Positions 20,161 through 30,864 of a DNA stretch of 64,000 nt are shown piece by piece; within the stretch, counting starts at the first letter, position 1, and the number at the start of each line of letters is the position of its first letter. The stretch is from the NCBI GenBank assembly GCA_951799405.1, contig OX637344.1, forward strand, positions 7,254,001 through 7,318,000, in the 5' to 3' direction. Below the pieces are notes generated by a model. The model was not told where the DNA came from. It did not search any database and was given only the letters and a program-made list of their open reading frames with translations. The stretch is from Agapetus fuscipes (lineage: Eukaryota; Arthropoda; Insecta; Trichoptera; Glossosomatidae). A program made the translations under genes and the position numbers.

Positions 20161-21720
20161 TAAGCGTTCATTATGAATTCTTTACAAATACCCGAACAAT
20201 CTCATGAGATTATTTTGTACCTTTATCTTCACACCCTCTTCTAAGTAGATCACATTATTTTTAACTTATTCATATCGATCATTCTGTAATTATATTTTTC
20301 AAGTCTCTTCCTGTCATTCTTCTCAAGTTTTTTTTTCCTCCACCTAATATACCGTTCTGTACCTACATACCGTAAGTACGGACAAAATTCCTGAAATAGC
20401 GAATGAATTCGACATCCAGAGTCACAATAAAAGGAGAGTTTACGTAAAAAAGGTTATCACACTAAGTGAAAAGAAAGAAATACCTATTTGACACAAGTAA
20501 TCCGAATGTCTGACATGATTTTTTGTTTCGATGTTTTCTTCTGATACAGGTGTTATATAACCGAAAACGAATTCATCTGCGACACCTTCTTACGTGTTAT
20601 CATGCACTTCTGTAGTCAACAGCTATAGAAATCCATTGTCCCACTCGTAAAATGTTCGTGATTTTTTGTCATTTTTGACATCGAAACAATTGGTATGGTA
20701 TATGGTATCGATTTCAAACAGTTATTTCAGCAAAAAATTTTTTTTTTTTTTTGGTAAATTTAACTATTTGAAGATTTACTGAAGTTTGTTTCACATATTA
20801 AACTTATTTTCACTAAAAAATCAGTCCAATTTATACTTTATTATCCTTCAAACGAAAACAACTTCCAACTCGTTGTTTGACAAGAATGCGTAACTGTCAA
20901 AACACGGCGTCCTAGGATAAACTATTTAAATGTTCAAAAGTATGAACTTACAAACATATTTTTTAAATTGAAAACAGCAATAAATACTGCATTTTTAAAA
21001 TTCTAATCCCTTCAAATGAGCAGTTAATAATAACCGAAAGCTGTATTATTTTTTTAATTGGCTAATAAGTGTTTTAATGACGTTTTAAAATGAAAATGAT
21101 TGCGGTGTAGGTATACTTTGCGCTATAATCATTAGATTTTAATCAGTTTTTTACCTCTTTACTTTCCTTAGCTCCTGGTATCCGTGACGTCATTGCAGGT
21201 CGAATTTGATTGGCTGTTAAAACGTCAACAATACAATATGGCTCGGCGTGCTAAGACAAAAAACGTTTGTATGAATTTAACAGTAAATATTCAATATTAA
21301 AAAAATATAAATAATCCTACAAATTTTTATTTCTGAATTTTTAAGTATCATGGTTTTGCTTTTCAAATATTATTCAGATTTTTTAATTTGTGAATTAACG
21401 TTATACCTACTGAAAAATTTAATGTAAATCAATACAATGTTGGCATACCTTGTGATTTTACTTGGAAATACATATTTAATTTACCTCCTCAAACTTCATG
21501 TGCTCCGGGCATCCGTGAGGTTATTTTAGTTCTACAGACTTTCACAGATGTCGATTTTTAATTGTCTGTATGGATTATTGAAGATTTTTTCTTCATTGCT
21601 GATTTCCATTAGGTTATTTTAGTTCTAAAGTGATTCATAGATGTCAATGCTTGCAGAATTTTTTATCTTTTCAAGTTATATTAATAGTTAATACTAATTA
21701 TAAAGAAAAATACATACATA
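20161..21720. other. AT-rich unassigned sequence
   Basis: About 1.5 kb without a recognised gene or repeat. It includes a T17 run near 20738-20754 and one palindromic TGACGTCA (CRE-like) near 21185. Confidence 0.45.
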
Positions 21721-21724
21721 TTAG

Positions 21725-21940
21725 GTGAAAATCTAAACTAATCTAATCTAAGTTGCAAAGATATGTTACATTGGAGATTCACATTAAATGCATTCCCACA
21801 ACCAGACACGTACAAGTTCGCGCTTGCACATGCCTCAAGTGAACCTAGAACATAAAAACCAAATCTCAAATGGACATACACCCTGCAACTCTTGCCGTCC
21901 TTCCCTGAAACAGGGTTGACATTGGCAAAGTAAAAAGATT
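21725..21940 (-). repeat. RepA copy, head-truncated
   Basis: Reverse RepA with a (TAATC)-type tail at the left. The sequence stops after GACATTGGCAAAGTAAAAAG, so the head is missing. Confidence 0.75.
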
Positions 21941-22149
21941 TTTGTAAATATTTAGCTTTTATTTTAGTGCCACTGTACTGTTATGTTTGCAATTGAAGGT
22001 ACCTCCAGGATGTACCTACAAGATACTTACTCCGGCTAGCTATCATCAGCATCACTCTCAGGGCGTGGGGTTCTTTCCTTGTGTTGCTTACTTGTATTTT
22101 GGGAAGGGTTGTATATTAAAAGATAAGTTTAACATGAACAAATAAGGGT

Positions 22150-22560
22150 TTATTTACTTTAGTAATATGGGGGAAAAAGGGGAAATAAGGGAATGGCCCG
22201 ACTTGTACCTTGTCACTAAAACACTCCCTTTTCTGTTGACTGGAGTTCCGAGGCAGCGGCGGCTCACGAGGCGGACGCCTCCACACGTTTGAGCCCCTGG
22301 GTGGGCGCTCCTATGAACCCGTCTCTGGTCCACTAGGCGGGTGCCTTGCTGGCAGGAAATCCAAGTAGATGGGGAGGAGGGAGCTCCATGGTAATGCCCC
22401 CTCTTGCACCACTTAGTGCTTGGTCGCCGACGTCTGAATCTGTTCACATCTCGCTGAGAACTGGTGAGCGACGGCCCGATTAGATTGCACGGCGCAGTTC
22501 GGCCGCTTCCGTGACCGTTCGGCCCACAAAACACACTGTACACTTCGAGAATGTTCTTTC
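22150..22560. other. GC-rich island, unknown
   Basis: Much higher GC than its flanks. It has a 129-codon minus frame (22154-22543) rich in Arg and Ser, but no motif that I can name and no splice context. It could be part of an LTR or other transposon leader. It is flanked on the right by a palindromic ATGTTATTTTAAAATAACAT (22561-22580). Confidence 0.4.
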
Positions 22561-22699
22561 TATGTTATTTTAAAATAACATAACAGTACTTATATATATC
22601 AAAGATTGTCGATCATAAGGCTGTTTTTTTCTTTAGATGCTGCAGCTCTAAATAACTTTCGGTGATTTTATAAACAATTCCCAGGTATTATCTATAATT

Positions 22700-22815
22700 G
22701 CTTTGGTGTGTACTTTTGACCCATTTATTAACAAAGAGTGAGAACCTACTCATTCGGTAAAATGAGAAAACCTCCGCTGTGATTGAAGTGCTTGGCGTTA
22801 GGCTGGTTTATCATA
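22700..22815 (+). repeat. SINE-C 3' fragment
   Basis: Modules GAGTGAGAACCTACTC, GAAAACCTCCGCTGTGATTG and CTTGGCGTTAGGC match the SINE-C 3' half. Confidence 0.6.
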
Positions 22816-22835
22816 CAATTTATGGAAGTGTTATT

Positions 22836-23085
22836 ATCTAATCTAAATCTAAGCTGCAAAGATATGTATCATTTGAGATTCATATTAAATGCATTTCCAC
22901 AAGCAGACGCGCATAATTTCGCGCTCACACATGCCGCATGTAGACCTACAATATAAAAACCCCAATTCTCAGATGGATATAAGCCCTGCAACTCTTGCCG
23001 ACCTTCCCTGAAACAGGGGTGACATTGGCCAAGTGAACCATTTTTTACAGTATGGGTAGTCAGCCTCATACCAACCTATTATAAT
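22836..23085 (-). repeat. RepA copy, full length
   Basis: Reverse RepA with TAATCTAAATCTAAGCTGC at the left and the complete head ending CATACCAACCTATTATAA. Confidence 0.85.
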
Positions 23086-23399
23086 ATGTTTAAATGAATT
23101 TATGTCTCATATGGAGTCTGAAATCGCTTAACAGAGTTCATTAAATTTTCACGAAAAATGTAAAATTTTACTTGATAGTGCCTTTGAATTTTGATGTCGG
23201 TCGGATGAAAAATATTTTTTACTTTTCATGTTTCGAAAAAATGCTCCCCAGTACTCTTCAAAAGATTAAGACCAAATTTTCAGAAAAGGCGAAGAATATT
23301 CTCGAAACAGATCGTGGAATGTTTGAATTCTATCGGATCTTTGCAACCAAAATAATAAGTAAATCAATATTATTAAAAAATCAGCACCAGGGAACTAAC
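23086..23399. other. Unassigned sequence
   Basis: No gene or known repeat recognised. Confidence 0.4.
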
Positions 23400-23660
23400 G
23401 CTGAGATCGGCATCAACATTCAACAAGCGGCAACCTTCTGGAGATCCCGAGAAGAAGCCCCAACACGGTGTTCGGGGAGCGCGCCTTCCGTGTCGCTGCG
23501 CCCGCGGCCTGGAACTCGCTGCCTGACAGGCTGCGGACCATAGATAGTGAGGCGGTGCACAGGAGGCAGCTGAAGGCCCACCTCTTCCCACCTTCACAAC
23601 CAAAGCCTTTGGGATGACCAAAGGTCATAAAAAGGCGCTATACAAATGAACTCATTATTA
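23400..23660 (+). pseudogene. CR1/L2-like LINE 3' end
   Basis: The frame contains VFGERAFRVAAPAAWNSLPD, then RLRTIDS, RRQLKAHLF and a stop shortly after. This is the FxxRxFxVAAPxxWNxLP-(x)n-FKxxLKxxLF ending of CR1/L2-type LINEs. The 3' UTR contains AAAAGGCGCTATACAAATG and an (ATT)5 microsatellite, as in L2-like elements. It is better preserved and more GC-rich than the copies at 10506 and 13290 and belongs to a different subfamily. Confidence 0.8.
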
Positions 23661-24780
23661 TTATTACACTCTCTAAAAGTTCATAAACTCAACTTCTTTC
23701 AATGTACTTTCTATTCTAGGTCAACAATCACCGTGTTGACTTTTTTTTTATAAGAAGACCAACAGCGTTAAAAAACAGGATTAAAAGTAACAGTAGACAC
23801 AAGAAGCCAATAAGAGGTCCTCACGTATAAAGACAATTTAAATTAAACAAAGGAGAAGAGCATTACAAGAGATTAATACAAAATAAAATAAAAACAATAG
23901 AAAGAAAATATAAACTAAAAATAGTAATGGGAGACATAATTAAACAAAGTTGAAAGACAATAAAGAGAAAATAAAGTAAAAATAGTAATGAGAGATACAA
24001 CCTAGGATATAAAGAAGTTCTGCGTCATCCGCTGTCTTACCAACGTTGGTTTAGAATTGAAGAGGTCAAAATCAAAATGATCTGCGTTATGATTAAAACT
24101 GTCACTTGCACGCCACATAAATGCATTTTGTCTATAGTAACTGTGGGAAAAAGGTAAGTTTATTGGACAGGGATTTCTAAGTGGTTTAACAGGTACGTTA
24201 ATATTTATCAGGGAGAGGAGATCTGGACAGTCGATGGAAGCTGAGGTGATGTTTAAAAGGACTTTACTATAGATGCTGCACTTAACAGGGATCAAGTACT
24301 TTTGTTAAACCATTGACGTTGCTTATTTAGCTACCATGTTTTTTTGGCATCCTTAAGTCTTATTTGATTACAAAGTGTAGACAGTGCATAACCTTTGTTT
24401 GTTTACCTAGATTTTCAAAAAATGATAATTTAATTCGAAAAGGCAGTGTGAAATTTGATAGCAAATCTCCAAAATCTCTATTACGGCTGCTTTGTAGGTT
24501 TCTCATCTTATTATTTTTGAGGGAAGTTTTTCACTATTTCCCGATATCGGTGAGGCAAGGGTTGATTCAGGTGTAAAAGCACTTAGGGGTGGATTTCAGA
24601 AATAATAAATAGCGTTACAAAATTGAGGTAGCCATAATGTATATTTTATATAAATGTACCACAGAAGAACGTTCACAATAGAGAAGTATACAATGGCCAG
24701 TAGTTGAATGACAAAAGATGGACTTCCTAGAAATACTAGAAAAATTTTTATGTTTTAAAATTATTAACAATAACCTAATT
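23661..24780. other. AT-rich, short direct repeat
   Basis: No gene seen. A purine-rich direct repeat, AAACTAAAAATAGTAATGGGAGA and GTAAAAATAGTAATGAGAGA, lies near 23913 and 23973, about 60 bp apart. Confidence 0.45.
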
Positions 24781-24782
24781 AA

Positions 24783-24990
24783 CATCCAGATCCCGCCCAT
24801 ATCTTCCCCCCTCCTTTCAATTTTAGCCCCGCCCCCTCCCCTATCTTAATTGCAAGTCTTGTTATTAGTTTTAAGCACGTTTTAAGTTTAGTATATAAGA
24901 AACTGAGGATGGAGAATGATCTCCGAAAACGTTTTTTCAAAAATAAAATACTCACAATGGAATAAAACAAAGTTTTTCATTTTCATAATT
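24783..24990 (+). mobile_element. Penelope-like 3' end with hammerhead
   Basis: A pyrimidine/GC-rich lead-in (24783-24845) precedes a hammerhead motif and then ATAAAATACTCACAATGG... AAAACAAAGTTTTTC, which parallels the segment after the hammerheads at 30594 and 57751. No inverted partner arm or reading frame is seen. Confidence 0.6.
24899..24938 (+). ncRNA. Hammerhead ribozyme motif
   Basis: CUGAGGA (24903-24909), stem II GGAG (24911-24914) with CUCC (24921-24924), GAAA (24925-24928), stem III ACGU within AACGUU, and a UUU-type cleavage site ending at 24934. Stem I pairs GAAA (24899-24902) with UUUC (24935-24938). All core boxes are intact. The stem III differs from the ACCGGU family yet keeps self-complementarity. 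Confidence 0.7.
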
Positions 24991-25142
24991 TTTTTTTTTT
25001 TTTAATCAAATATTTAAAATGGAATTCCACAATGTTTCACCAAACAGTAAGTATTATTTCTGAGTGAACATGCCATACCACACCATTGTATTGTTATGTC
25101 TTGTCGGCGCTATGGTCAGATGACACTTTGGAATAACGTCTT

Positions 25143-25220
25143 TGAAATAAAAAATAAAAAAACGCTGGTTCGAATCCCTTGACGATAACTTTGACTCAAA
25201 AGATGTCATCAATTAACAGT
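25143..25220 (+). repeat. SINE-D fragment, forward
   Basis: CGCTGGTTCGAATCCCTTGACGATAACTTTGA is the B-box end of SINE-D. The rest is missing. Confidence 0.6.
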
Positions 25221-25224
25221 TAGC

Positions 25225-25870
25225 TCTAGCCAGTTCATTTACCACTAACAACTTCACTTATCACTTACAATTTACCACTTACTTGTTACCGCTAACCTTT
25301 TACTTTCACCACTTACCAAACCACTTCATATACCTCTTACCATTACTATTTCACTTACTAGTTATCACTAACCACTCTCCACTTACCATTTACCACTTAT
25401 TACTTTCCACTTATACTTATATTTCACCAACCACCACTCACCACTTCATTTACCAACTACGATTTCACTTATCACTTACCACTTTCCAATTAGATTTACC
25501 ACGATCCAATAAAGTTGAAAAAAAAAATAGATTAGCAAAAAATAATGCAATTAACAGACCTCTTTTGCCTGGCCCGAAACAGGAATTAACATTATCAATT
25601 TATAAGTCATTACTAAATCTTTTTAATTAATTATTAATTAATAACTACCCAATGACATCTGTTGAACCAGGGTCGAAGTTATTGTCAATAGAACATGACG
25701 CAGGCGGGGCTAGAGCCAGCGTTAGTGTCAAAGACGCAAATTCGAGCGCAGATACCTTATCCCCTCGACCATCCCAGCGACCGACTTACCACTTACTACT
25801 AACCATTTGTCACTTACCATTTAACACATCATTAACCAGTTGTCACTTACCCCTTTAGCACTTACCAGAA
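25225..25870. repeat. ACTTACC degenerate array, split by SINE-D
   Basis: Irregular tandem array of CACTTACCATTTAC-like units of about 7 or 14 bp, from 25225 to 25515, resuming at 25784-25870 after a SINE-D insertion. ACTTAC occurs about eleven times. On the minus strand each one reads GTAAGT. Confidence 0.75.
25518..25783 (-). repeat. SINE-D copy inside ACTTACC array
   Basis: Reverse SINE-D from AAAAAAATAGATTAGC to the decayed B-box end near GGGGCTAGAGCCAGCG. It interrupts the array, so it is younger. Confidence 0.75.
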
Positions 25871-26139
25871 GTCCTCGTGGCAGCTGTACCAGCAATCTAG
25901 GTCCGCTGTGGGCATAAAGAAAGTGGCAGGAGGCAACTAAGTCAACGAACATTTTTATTTCACATCGGAGCGCCCATAAAAGATCAATAAGGTAAATAAG
26001 TAAGCACGCGCACCGCCTAGACACGCCGAGTAATGGCTGCGCTGGTATTTTTGGTAGAAGCTCACCAAACAATGGCCAATTCAACATTTTGTTTTAGCTG
26101 ATTTTTTCCCAACCGGAAAGCAACATTAAAAATCGTTTT
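25871..26139. other. Unassigned sequence
   Basis: GC-moderate with no gene or known repeat recognised. Confidence 0.4.
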
Positions 26140-26300
26140 GGCGTACTGTGCTGCACTGTATCCTGCCGCCCTTCCACTAGGGGTAGCCGGTGCCACCGAA
26201 GATGCGTCTCCACTTTTTTCAGTCCTTGAATATCACTATCATCTCTTCAACATTCATCACTTTCCTGATAAATTCTCTTCTCTTTTTCTCACTCTGTTGA
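26140..26300. repeat. RepI fragment
   Basis: TTCCACTAGGGGTAGCCGGT and TCAGTCCTTGAATATC match 19905 and the reverse of 33950. Confidence 0.45.
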
Positions 26301-27009
26301 TAGGCAAAATAAAGAAAAATGGTCTATTTGGGTTTGAGGTCAAAAGAAGTCAAAGTTGTAAAATGAATCAGTACTTTTCACAAAACATTTGATCCATAGC
26401 TGATCTACGAATCATCGTTTTTTTGTATTGAAAATTTACTGTATACTACGGATGAGCCATGGCTTTACTGTTTGAGAATAACACCGTGAGATTTTTTTTT
26501 TACGAATAAACTGCAAGTTTATGTTCACAAAAATTTATGGTCTGCATTTATAAAATATATGATTGTTTTTTTGTGTGAGAGGCAATGAATAAAATATTCA
26601 AGCGTTTTTAATGGAGTGCATTGGAAAACAAGCTGTACTCCGACTATAAAGAACATCACTCGAATACTCAGCCATCGACTAAAAAATGTATAAAAACTAA
26701 GACACTCGCTAGAGGTACTGTTTTATCCTCTCTACATTTTTCTGTTTGAGTATTTACGCAATGGTTTGTACTCGCACAATATTAGATTATGAAATAAATA
26801 TTTCAGCGCTGCGTCATATTGCACATTTATCATTTCCAACGCAATCTATGCCAAAAATGAATGTTTGAATAAATAAATACTTGCATGTGCAGAAAAAATG
26901 TTGATAAATAACATTTTTAACTCTTTTAATTTGAAAGCACTTCTGTACTTAGGCCTCTTTCAGTTTTCTTGAGGCCTCCCTATTTAATGCCTTTTGAAGT
27001 CTTATACGA
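26301..27009. other. AT-rich with RepH module
   Basis: No gene seen. 26685-26775 carries RepH (AAAAATGTATAAAAACTAAG, CACTCGCTAGAGGTACTGTT, TATTTACGCAATG), also present at 28960, 42370 and 53655. Confidence 0.45.
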
Positions 27010-27112
27010 CTTATAAACTTAAGAACTTATACGTATCTGCTTATGGGAATGCATTTGATATGAATCTCAAATCTAATAAATCTTTGCAACTTAGATTATA
27101 TATTATAGTTAC
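27010..27112 (+). repeat. RepA 3' fragment
   Basis: TGCATTTGATATGAATCTC and TTTGCAACTTAGATTATATA form the RepA 3' end. Confidence 0.65.
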
Positions 27113-27138
27113 AAAGTTAAATTTATAAACTTGTTTTT

Positions 27139-27446
27139 GACCAGTCCGTAGTCTAGTGGTCAGCACTTTTGACTCGTAAATGGCAGGTTGTGGGTTCAAA
27201 CCGCTTCGGGACACAAAAAATATACCATTTATATTTTCGAATATGCTCTACGCTGGGTAAAAAAATCATATACCTTTACCAAAGACCGGTCACTAAAGGT
27301 CCATCCAGCTTTACAGCAACTGGGGCTTGCTTGAGAATCGGTGCTTCTACAGCGACTACCAAGCTCGCAGAGGGCTCTTGAGGTGTGATACACACAAAAA
27401 TAGCGCTCACAAAATAAATCATCCTAATATTATATTATTATTATTG
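27139..27446 (+). repeat. SINE-B, near full length
   Basis: Forward copy: CCGTAGTCTAGTGGTCAGC (A box), GTGGGTTCAAACCGC (B box), body ACAGCGACTACCAAGCTCGC, and a terminal TATTATATTATTATTATT tail. Confidence 0.85.
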
Positions 27447-28070
27447 TCTGAAATCATGTTATTTTGTCAGACAGACGCTGTACTGGATATTTGTTCTTTG
27501 TGTCATCAAAATCCAAGGGCTGATTTACCCTTGTCCTCTCTCGCTGTAAGGGGGCCCTCTTTATGATAATAATTAATAATGTAACTGAAGACTGACGAGG
27601 GTATAACTGGGCGCCCTGCCCCGGGCGCTGGCTTTATGATTGTGGGCCCCACTCCAGATTTGAGAACAACACAATAAAACACGAGTACCGCCTCGCTGGC
27701 CGGGTGTTTGTTCACCTGCAGATTGTAATGCCGGACTGAGAGGACTTGGGCCCATGTCAATGTGAATTAAATATTTAGTGGTGTAAATAAAAATCTTTAC
27801 AAATTATAATAGAGGCAGAGTAAATTATACAAAACATAATATGACTGAGGCGTGGTATTTTCAACGTTAGCAGAGCGACTTTATATTGAATGATAAGGAT
27901 CCGCTTATGTCAATCATGTGGGTGTTTTTTTTTTATCACTTGAAAGTCACATATGCTAACGTTGAAAGTACCGAACCTAAGTTCGCCTTACAATTTTTAT
28001 TTAAAACGTCTTTATACCCTAAAATTGTTTTATACTTACAATTCTTCCAACTTTCTTTATACTTACAATT
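27447..28070. other. Unassigned, partly GC-rich
   Basis: 27530-27750 is GC-rich (GGCGCCCTGCCCCGGGCGC near 27610). No domain or splice pattern is recognised. Confidence 0.4.
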
Positions 28071-28330
28071 ACTTGACTTATAGGTTGGTATGAGGCTGAC
28101 CACCGATACTGTAAAAAATGGTTCACTTTGCCAATGTCACCCCTGTGTCAGGGAAGGTCGGCAAAAGTTGTAGGGCTTATGTTCATTTGAGGTTTGTATT
28201 TTATTTGTAAGTACACATTCAGCATTTGTAAGCGCGAACTACACGTGTTTGTTAGTGGGCATGCTTTTGATATGAGCTTTAAATGTTAATGTATCTTTGC
28301 AACTTAGATTATATATTATAGATATAGATT
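28071..28330 (+). repeat. RepA copy, full length
   Basis: A good reference copy, starting TGACTTATAGGTTGGTATG and ending CTTTGCAACTTAGATTATA. Confidence 0.85.
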
Positions 28331-28959
28331 CTTCTTTAAAACGTCTTTATACACTACAATTGCTTTATTCCCTAAAAATATAATTCGTCAGGTACTTTAA
28401 GATTCTTAGTATCAGAGTTGCGTTTATGAAAAAAATAAGAAGTTTAATTAATTATTTGTTTTATTTGACAAGTGTTCAAAATATATTACATAACCTAAAA
28501 AATGTTGCCACAAATGTTTTTTTAAAGAGACATTTTTTTCATGTGCTACGCTTTAGATTTTTTTCCATTAAAGAGTTATTCAACGTTTATTTTAACTGAG
28601 AACAGATTTTTGAAAATGTAAATACTTCTTTCATTTCATCCAGAATCATAACTTTCTTTATCCAAGCTCTTTTTTTTTTCTCCCTGTCTCTGGACTCTGG
28701 AAATGCCATTCATTCGTTATTTCAGAAATGTTGTTAAAAAATACCCATCACCTTTTCCATAGATTTCCTTCTTTTCCCTCCTGTTTCGAGAATGTTCCTT
28801 GTATGTAACTCGGCATTGTTCTTCAGGCATATAGTATAACAGTCGCTTGGCGGTCACACTGGATTGTGGTACCTGCGGCAGGGTTCTCTGGATAATCTTG
28901 TTCTAGCTGATCCCGCCACGGTCTACATCTTTACTCCAAGTGTATGAAACAGCGCGTAA
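28331..28959. other. AT-rich unassigned sequence
   Basis: No gene or known repeat recognised. Confidence 0.45.
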
Positions 28960-29330
28960 ACTCTCCGCAATCGTGTAAATAGAAAAACAACATATGTAAG
29001 CTTGATAACTCTCTAGGGGTGCTGTTGTATCTTTAATACATAATAATATTTACGCGATTGAGGGGCGTTTTCACAATGTTTTATTCTGGAGGTTTCCTGT
29101 TTTGGAATGTATGTTTTACTTCTATCGATGTTCAAAATAACGAGAAATAAGGAAAAAAACATAAATCAATGAGGTCCGCACATGAATTTGCAAAGACAAT
29201 ATTGTTACATCTCTCAGCCTGGTTGCAAGGGAAAGGCAAAAAATATTTTCTTATTGGCTACTTACGACGGTAGCCCTATACAAGTGTGAAAAAACTTCTC
29301 AATTAGAATTTGTGCTTGCTTTGATCCAAT
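28960..29330. repeat. RepH and RepG modules
   Basis: 28968-29065 is RepH (ACTCTCTAGGGGTGCTGTTG, ATTTACGCGATTG). 29165-29320 is RepG (GTCCGCACATGAATTTGCA, CCTGGTTGCAAGGG, CCTATACAAGTGTG). Confidence 0.5.
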
Positions 29331-29368
29331 CTTGTGAAACTCCAGAAGATCAAGCTACTTTTTTAACC

Positions 29369-29713
29369 ACACTGTTCTGTCACAGTGCGTAGACCTGTTC
29401 TGTCACAGTGCGTAGATCTGTTCTGTCACAACGCGTTGACCTGTTCGGTCACAATGCGTTGACCTGTTCTATCATAACGCGTAGACCTGTTCTGTCACAG
29501 ACCGTAGACCTGTTCTTTCACAACGCGTAGACCTGTTCTGTCAGAGTGCGTAGACCTGTTCTGTCACAATGCGTTGACCTGTTCTGTCACTACGCGTTGA
29601 TCTTTTCTATCACAATGCGTTGACTTGTTCTGTCACTACGCATTGACCTTTTCTGTCACAATGCGTAGACCTGTTCTGTCAGAGTGCGTAGACCTGTCCT
29701 GACACTGTTCGTA
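29369..29713. repeat. Minisatellite, 15 units of 23 bp
   Basis: The unit GACCTGTTCTGTCACA(G/A)(T/C)GCGT(A/T) repeats 15 times with no change of length (345 bp). Substitutions cluster at unit positions 16-18 and 23. Several units contain ACGCGT. No spacers exist, so it is not a CRISPR array. Confidence 0.95.
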
Positions 29714-30064
29714 GATCAATGATTTTCGCAAATGTTTCCTATTTTTGTGAACTGTTAGTGAATCTTACAATTTCTTTAAATGGGACGAATGTGTAGTGTT
29801 GTGTGTGTGATAAACATGGCAAAAGTGAGCTGCGTTGCATTGTGAGGAGAGATCACGTCTCGGCGAGGCACGACTGCCCTCTGACAGGTCGCAAGACAGA
29901 GCGCCACAGACAGGGTAATGCCGCTTTTTCCTGGACACTCTCGGAATAACTTACAAACAAACGCTGCCACACAGAATGCATTTGGCACATTCTGTGTCCC
30001 TATAGCATTGCATTAAATCTCATTCATCTTCATTTATTTTTCCTGTTTTGGAAATGTTACTAAA
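29714..30064. other. Unassigned sequence
   Basis: No gene or known repeat recognised. Confidence 0.45.
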
Positions 30065-30448
30065 ATATTGTTACGAGCGTGTGGTAGTATTAGTGCATAC
30101 GTGATTCTAAGCATGCTGGTAGAACAACGCTATGGAATTATCCACTATGCTCGAGAAATCAAGAACAGTCAAGAAACGTCCGAATGAATGTATATAAATG
30201 TTAACCAAAATCGAGTGCAGGCCAGAGTGTCGATTAAAACATTGAGCCGTAAAGTCTTAAGCAAGAGCTACAAATCAGTGATGGTCAATTGTTGTAAATT
30301 GTGAACCAAACCGTGTAAAATAAATTCTGTTAAAATAAATAATTACAATTTCATTGATTGTAGAGGCATTAACTTTGTAATCGTTCATCATTAATGATAT
30401 AAGAAAAACAGCTTTGTTTTCGATTACGTGAGTATTTATTTTAATATA

Positions 30449-30490
30449 CCACAACCGGTTTCGCAAACATCCGTTTGCATCGTCAGGTGG
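30449..30490 (-). ncRNA. Hammerhead ribozyme motif
   Basis: Complement of 30594-30635 in the other arm: CUGACGA, stem II GCAAAC/GUUUGC, GAAA, ACCGGU, GUU cleavage triplet. Confidence 0.75.
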
Positions 30491-30593
30491 ATCAATTAAT
30501 ACTAAATGGCTTAGTACGGAATCATCTTAGAGGGCGTCAATGTGTGACGCCCTCTAAGATGATTCCGTACTAAGCCATTTAGTATTAATTGAT

Positions 30594-30635
30594 CCACCTG
30601 ACGATGCAAACGGATGTTTGCGAAACCGGTTGTGG
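30594..30635 (+). ncRNA. Hammerhead ribozyme motif
   Basis: CUGACGA (30598-30604), stem II GCAAAC (30606-30611) with GUUUGC (30616-30621), GAAA (30622-30625), ACCGGU (30625-30630), and U30631 as H17. Stem I pairs CCAC (30594-30597) with GUGG (30632-30635). Confidence 0.75.
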
Positions 30636-30864
30636 TTTATTAAAATAAATACTCACGTAATCGAAAACAAAGCTGTTTTTCTTTTATCATTAAATAATTG
30701 CAGTTTAATTAAAAGAGAACCCAGTAAAATCATAACAATATCATTAACAGTTGTCTCCGGACAATTACTTAATCAAGGATTCTTATAGTTAGGCCAATGT
30801 TTAGATTCCTGCTGCTTCGCCTTTGTTATTACCTTATTGTGCCTCTTTGTCGTAACTCATCCTT

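Larger units (their letters stand above)
30345..30690. mobile_element. Hammerhead foldback, Penelope-like
   Basis: A left extension (30345-30392, 48 bp, with GATTGTAGAGGCATTAAC) precedes inverted arms 30393-30538 and 30544-30690 with a loop of about 5 nt. The arms are almost perfect. A 9-bp target duplication TAAATAATT flanks it (30336-30344 and 30691-30699). It is inserted in a solo LTR. Each arm has a hammerhead. The layout equals that of 13941-14214 although the primary sequences differ outside the ribozyme core. Confidence 0.8.
30069..30737 (+). mobile_element. Solo LTR with nested foldback
   Basis: It begins TGTTACGAGCGTG and ends ATCATAACA (TG...CA ends), and is flanked by the 4-bp direct repeat ATAT (30065-30068 and 30738-30741). 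Removing the foldback at 30345-30690 and one 9-bp site leaves about 314 bp. A related but diverged 3' portion lies at 58495-58701. No internal retrotransposon genes, primer-binding site or second LTR were found. Orientation is inferred from the A/T-rich TAAATAAATAATT region near its 3' end. Confidence 0.7.

Noticed and set aside
22154..22543. 129-codon minus-strand frame in a GC-rich island
   Set aside because: High GC lengthens open frames. No known domain is visible. Kept only as an unknown island.
25283..25630. 115-codon plus-strand frame rich in His, Leu and Thr
   Set aside because: It is a translation of the ACTTACC array and part of a SINE-D.
29369..29713. CRISPR array
   Set aside because: Direct 23-bp tandem units without spacers, in a eukaryotic genome. 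It is a minisatellite.
30069..30737. Complete LTR retrotransposon
   Set aside because: Only one LTR is present, with matching 4-bp target duplications on both sides and no internal genes.
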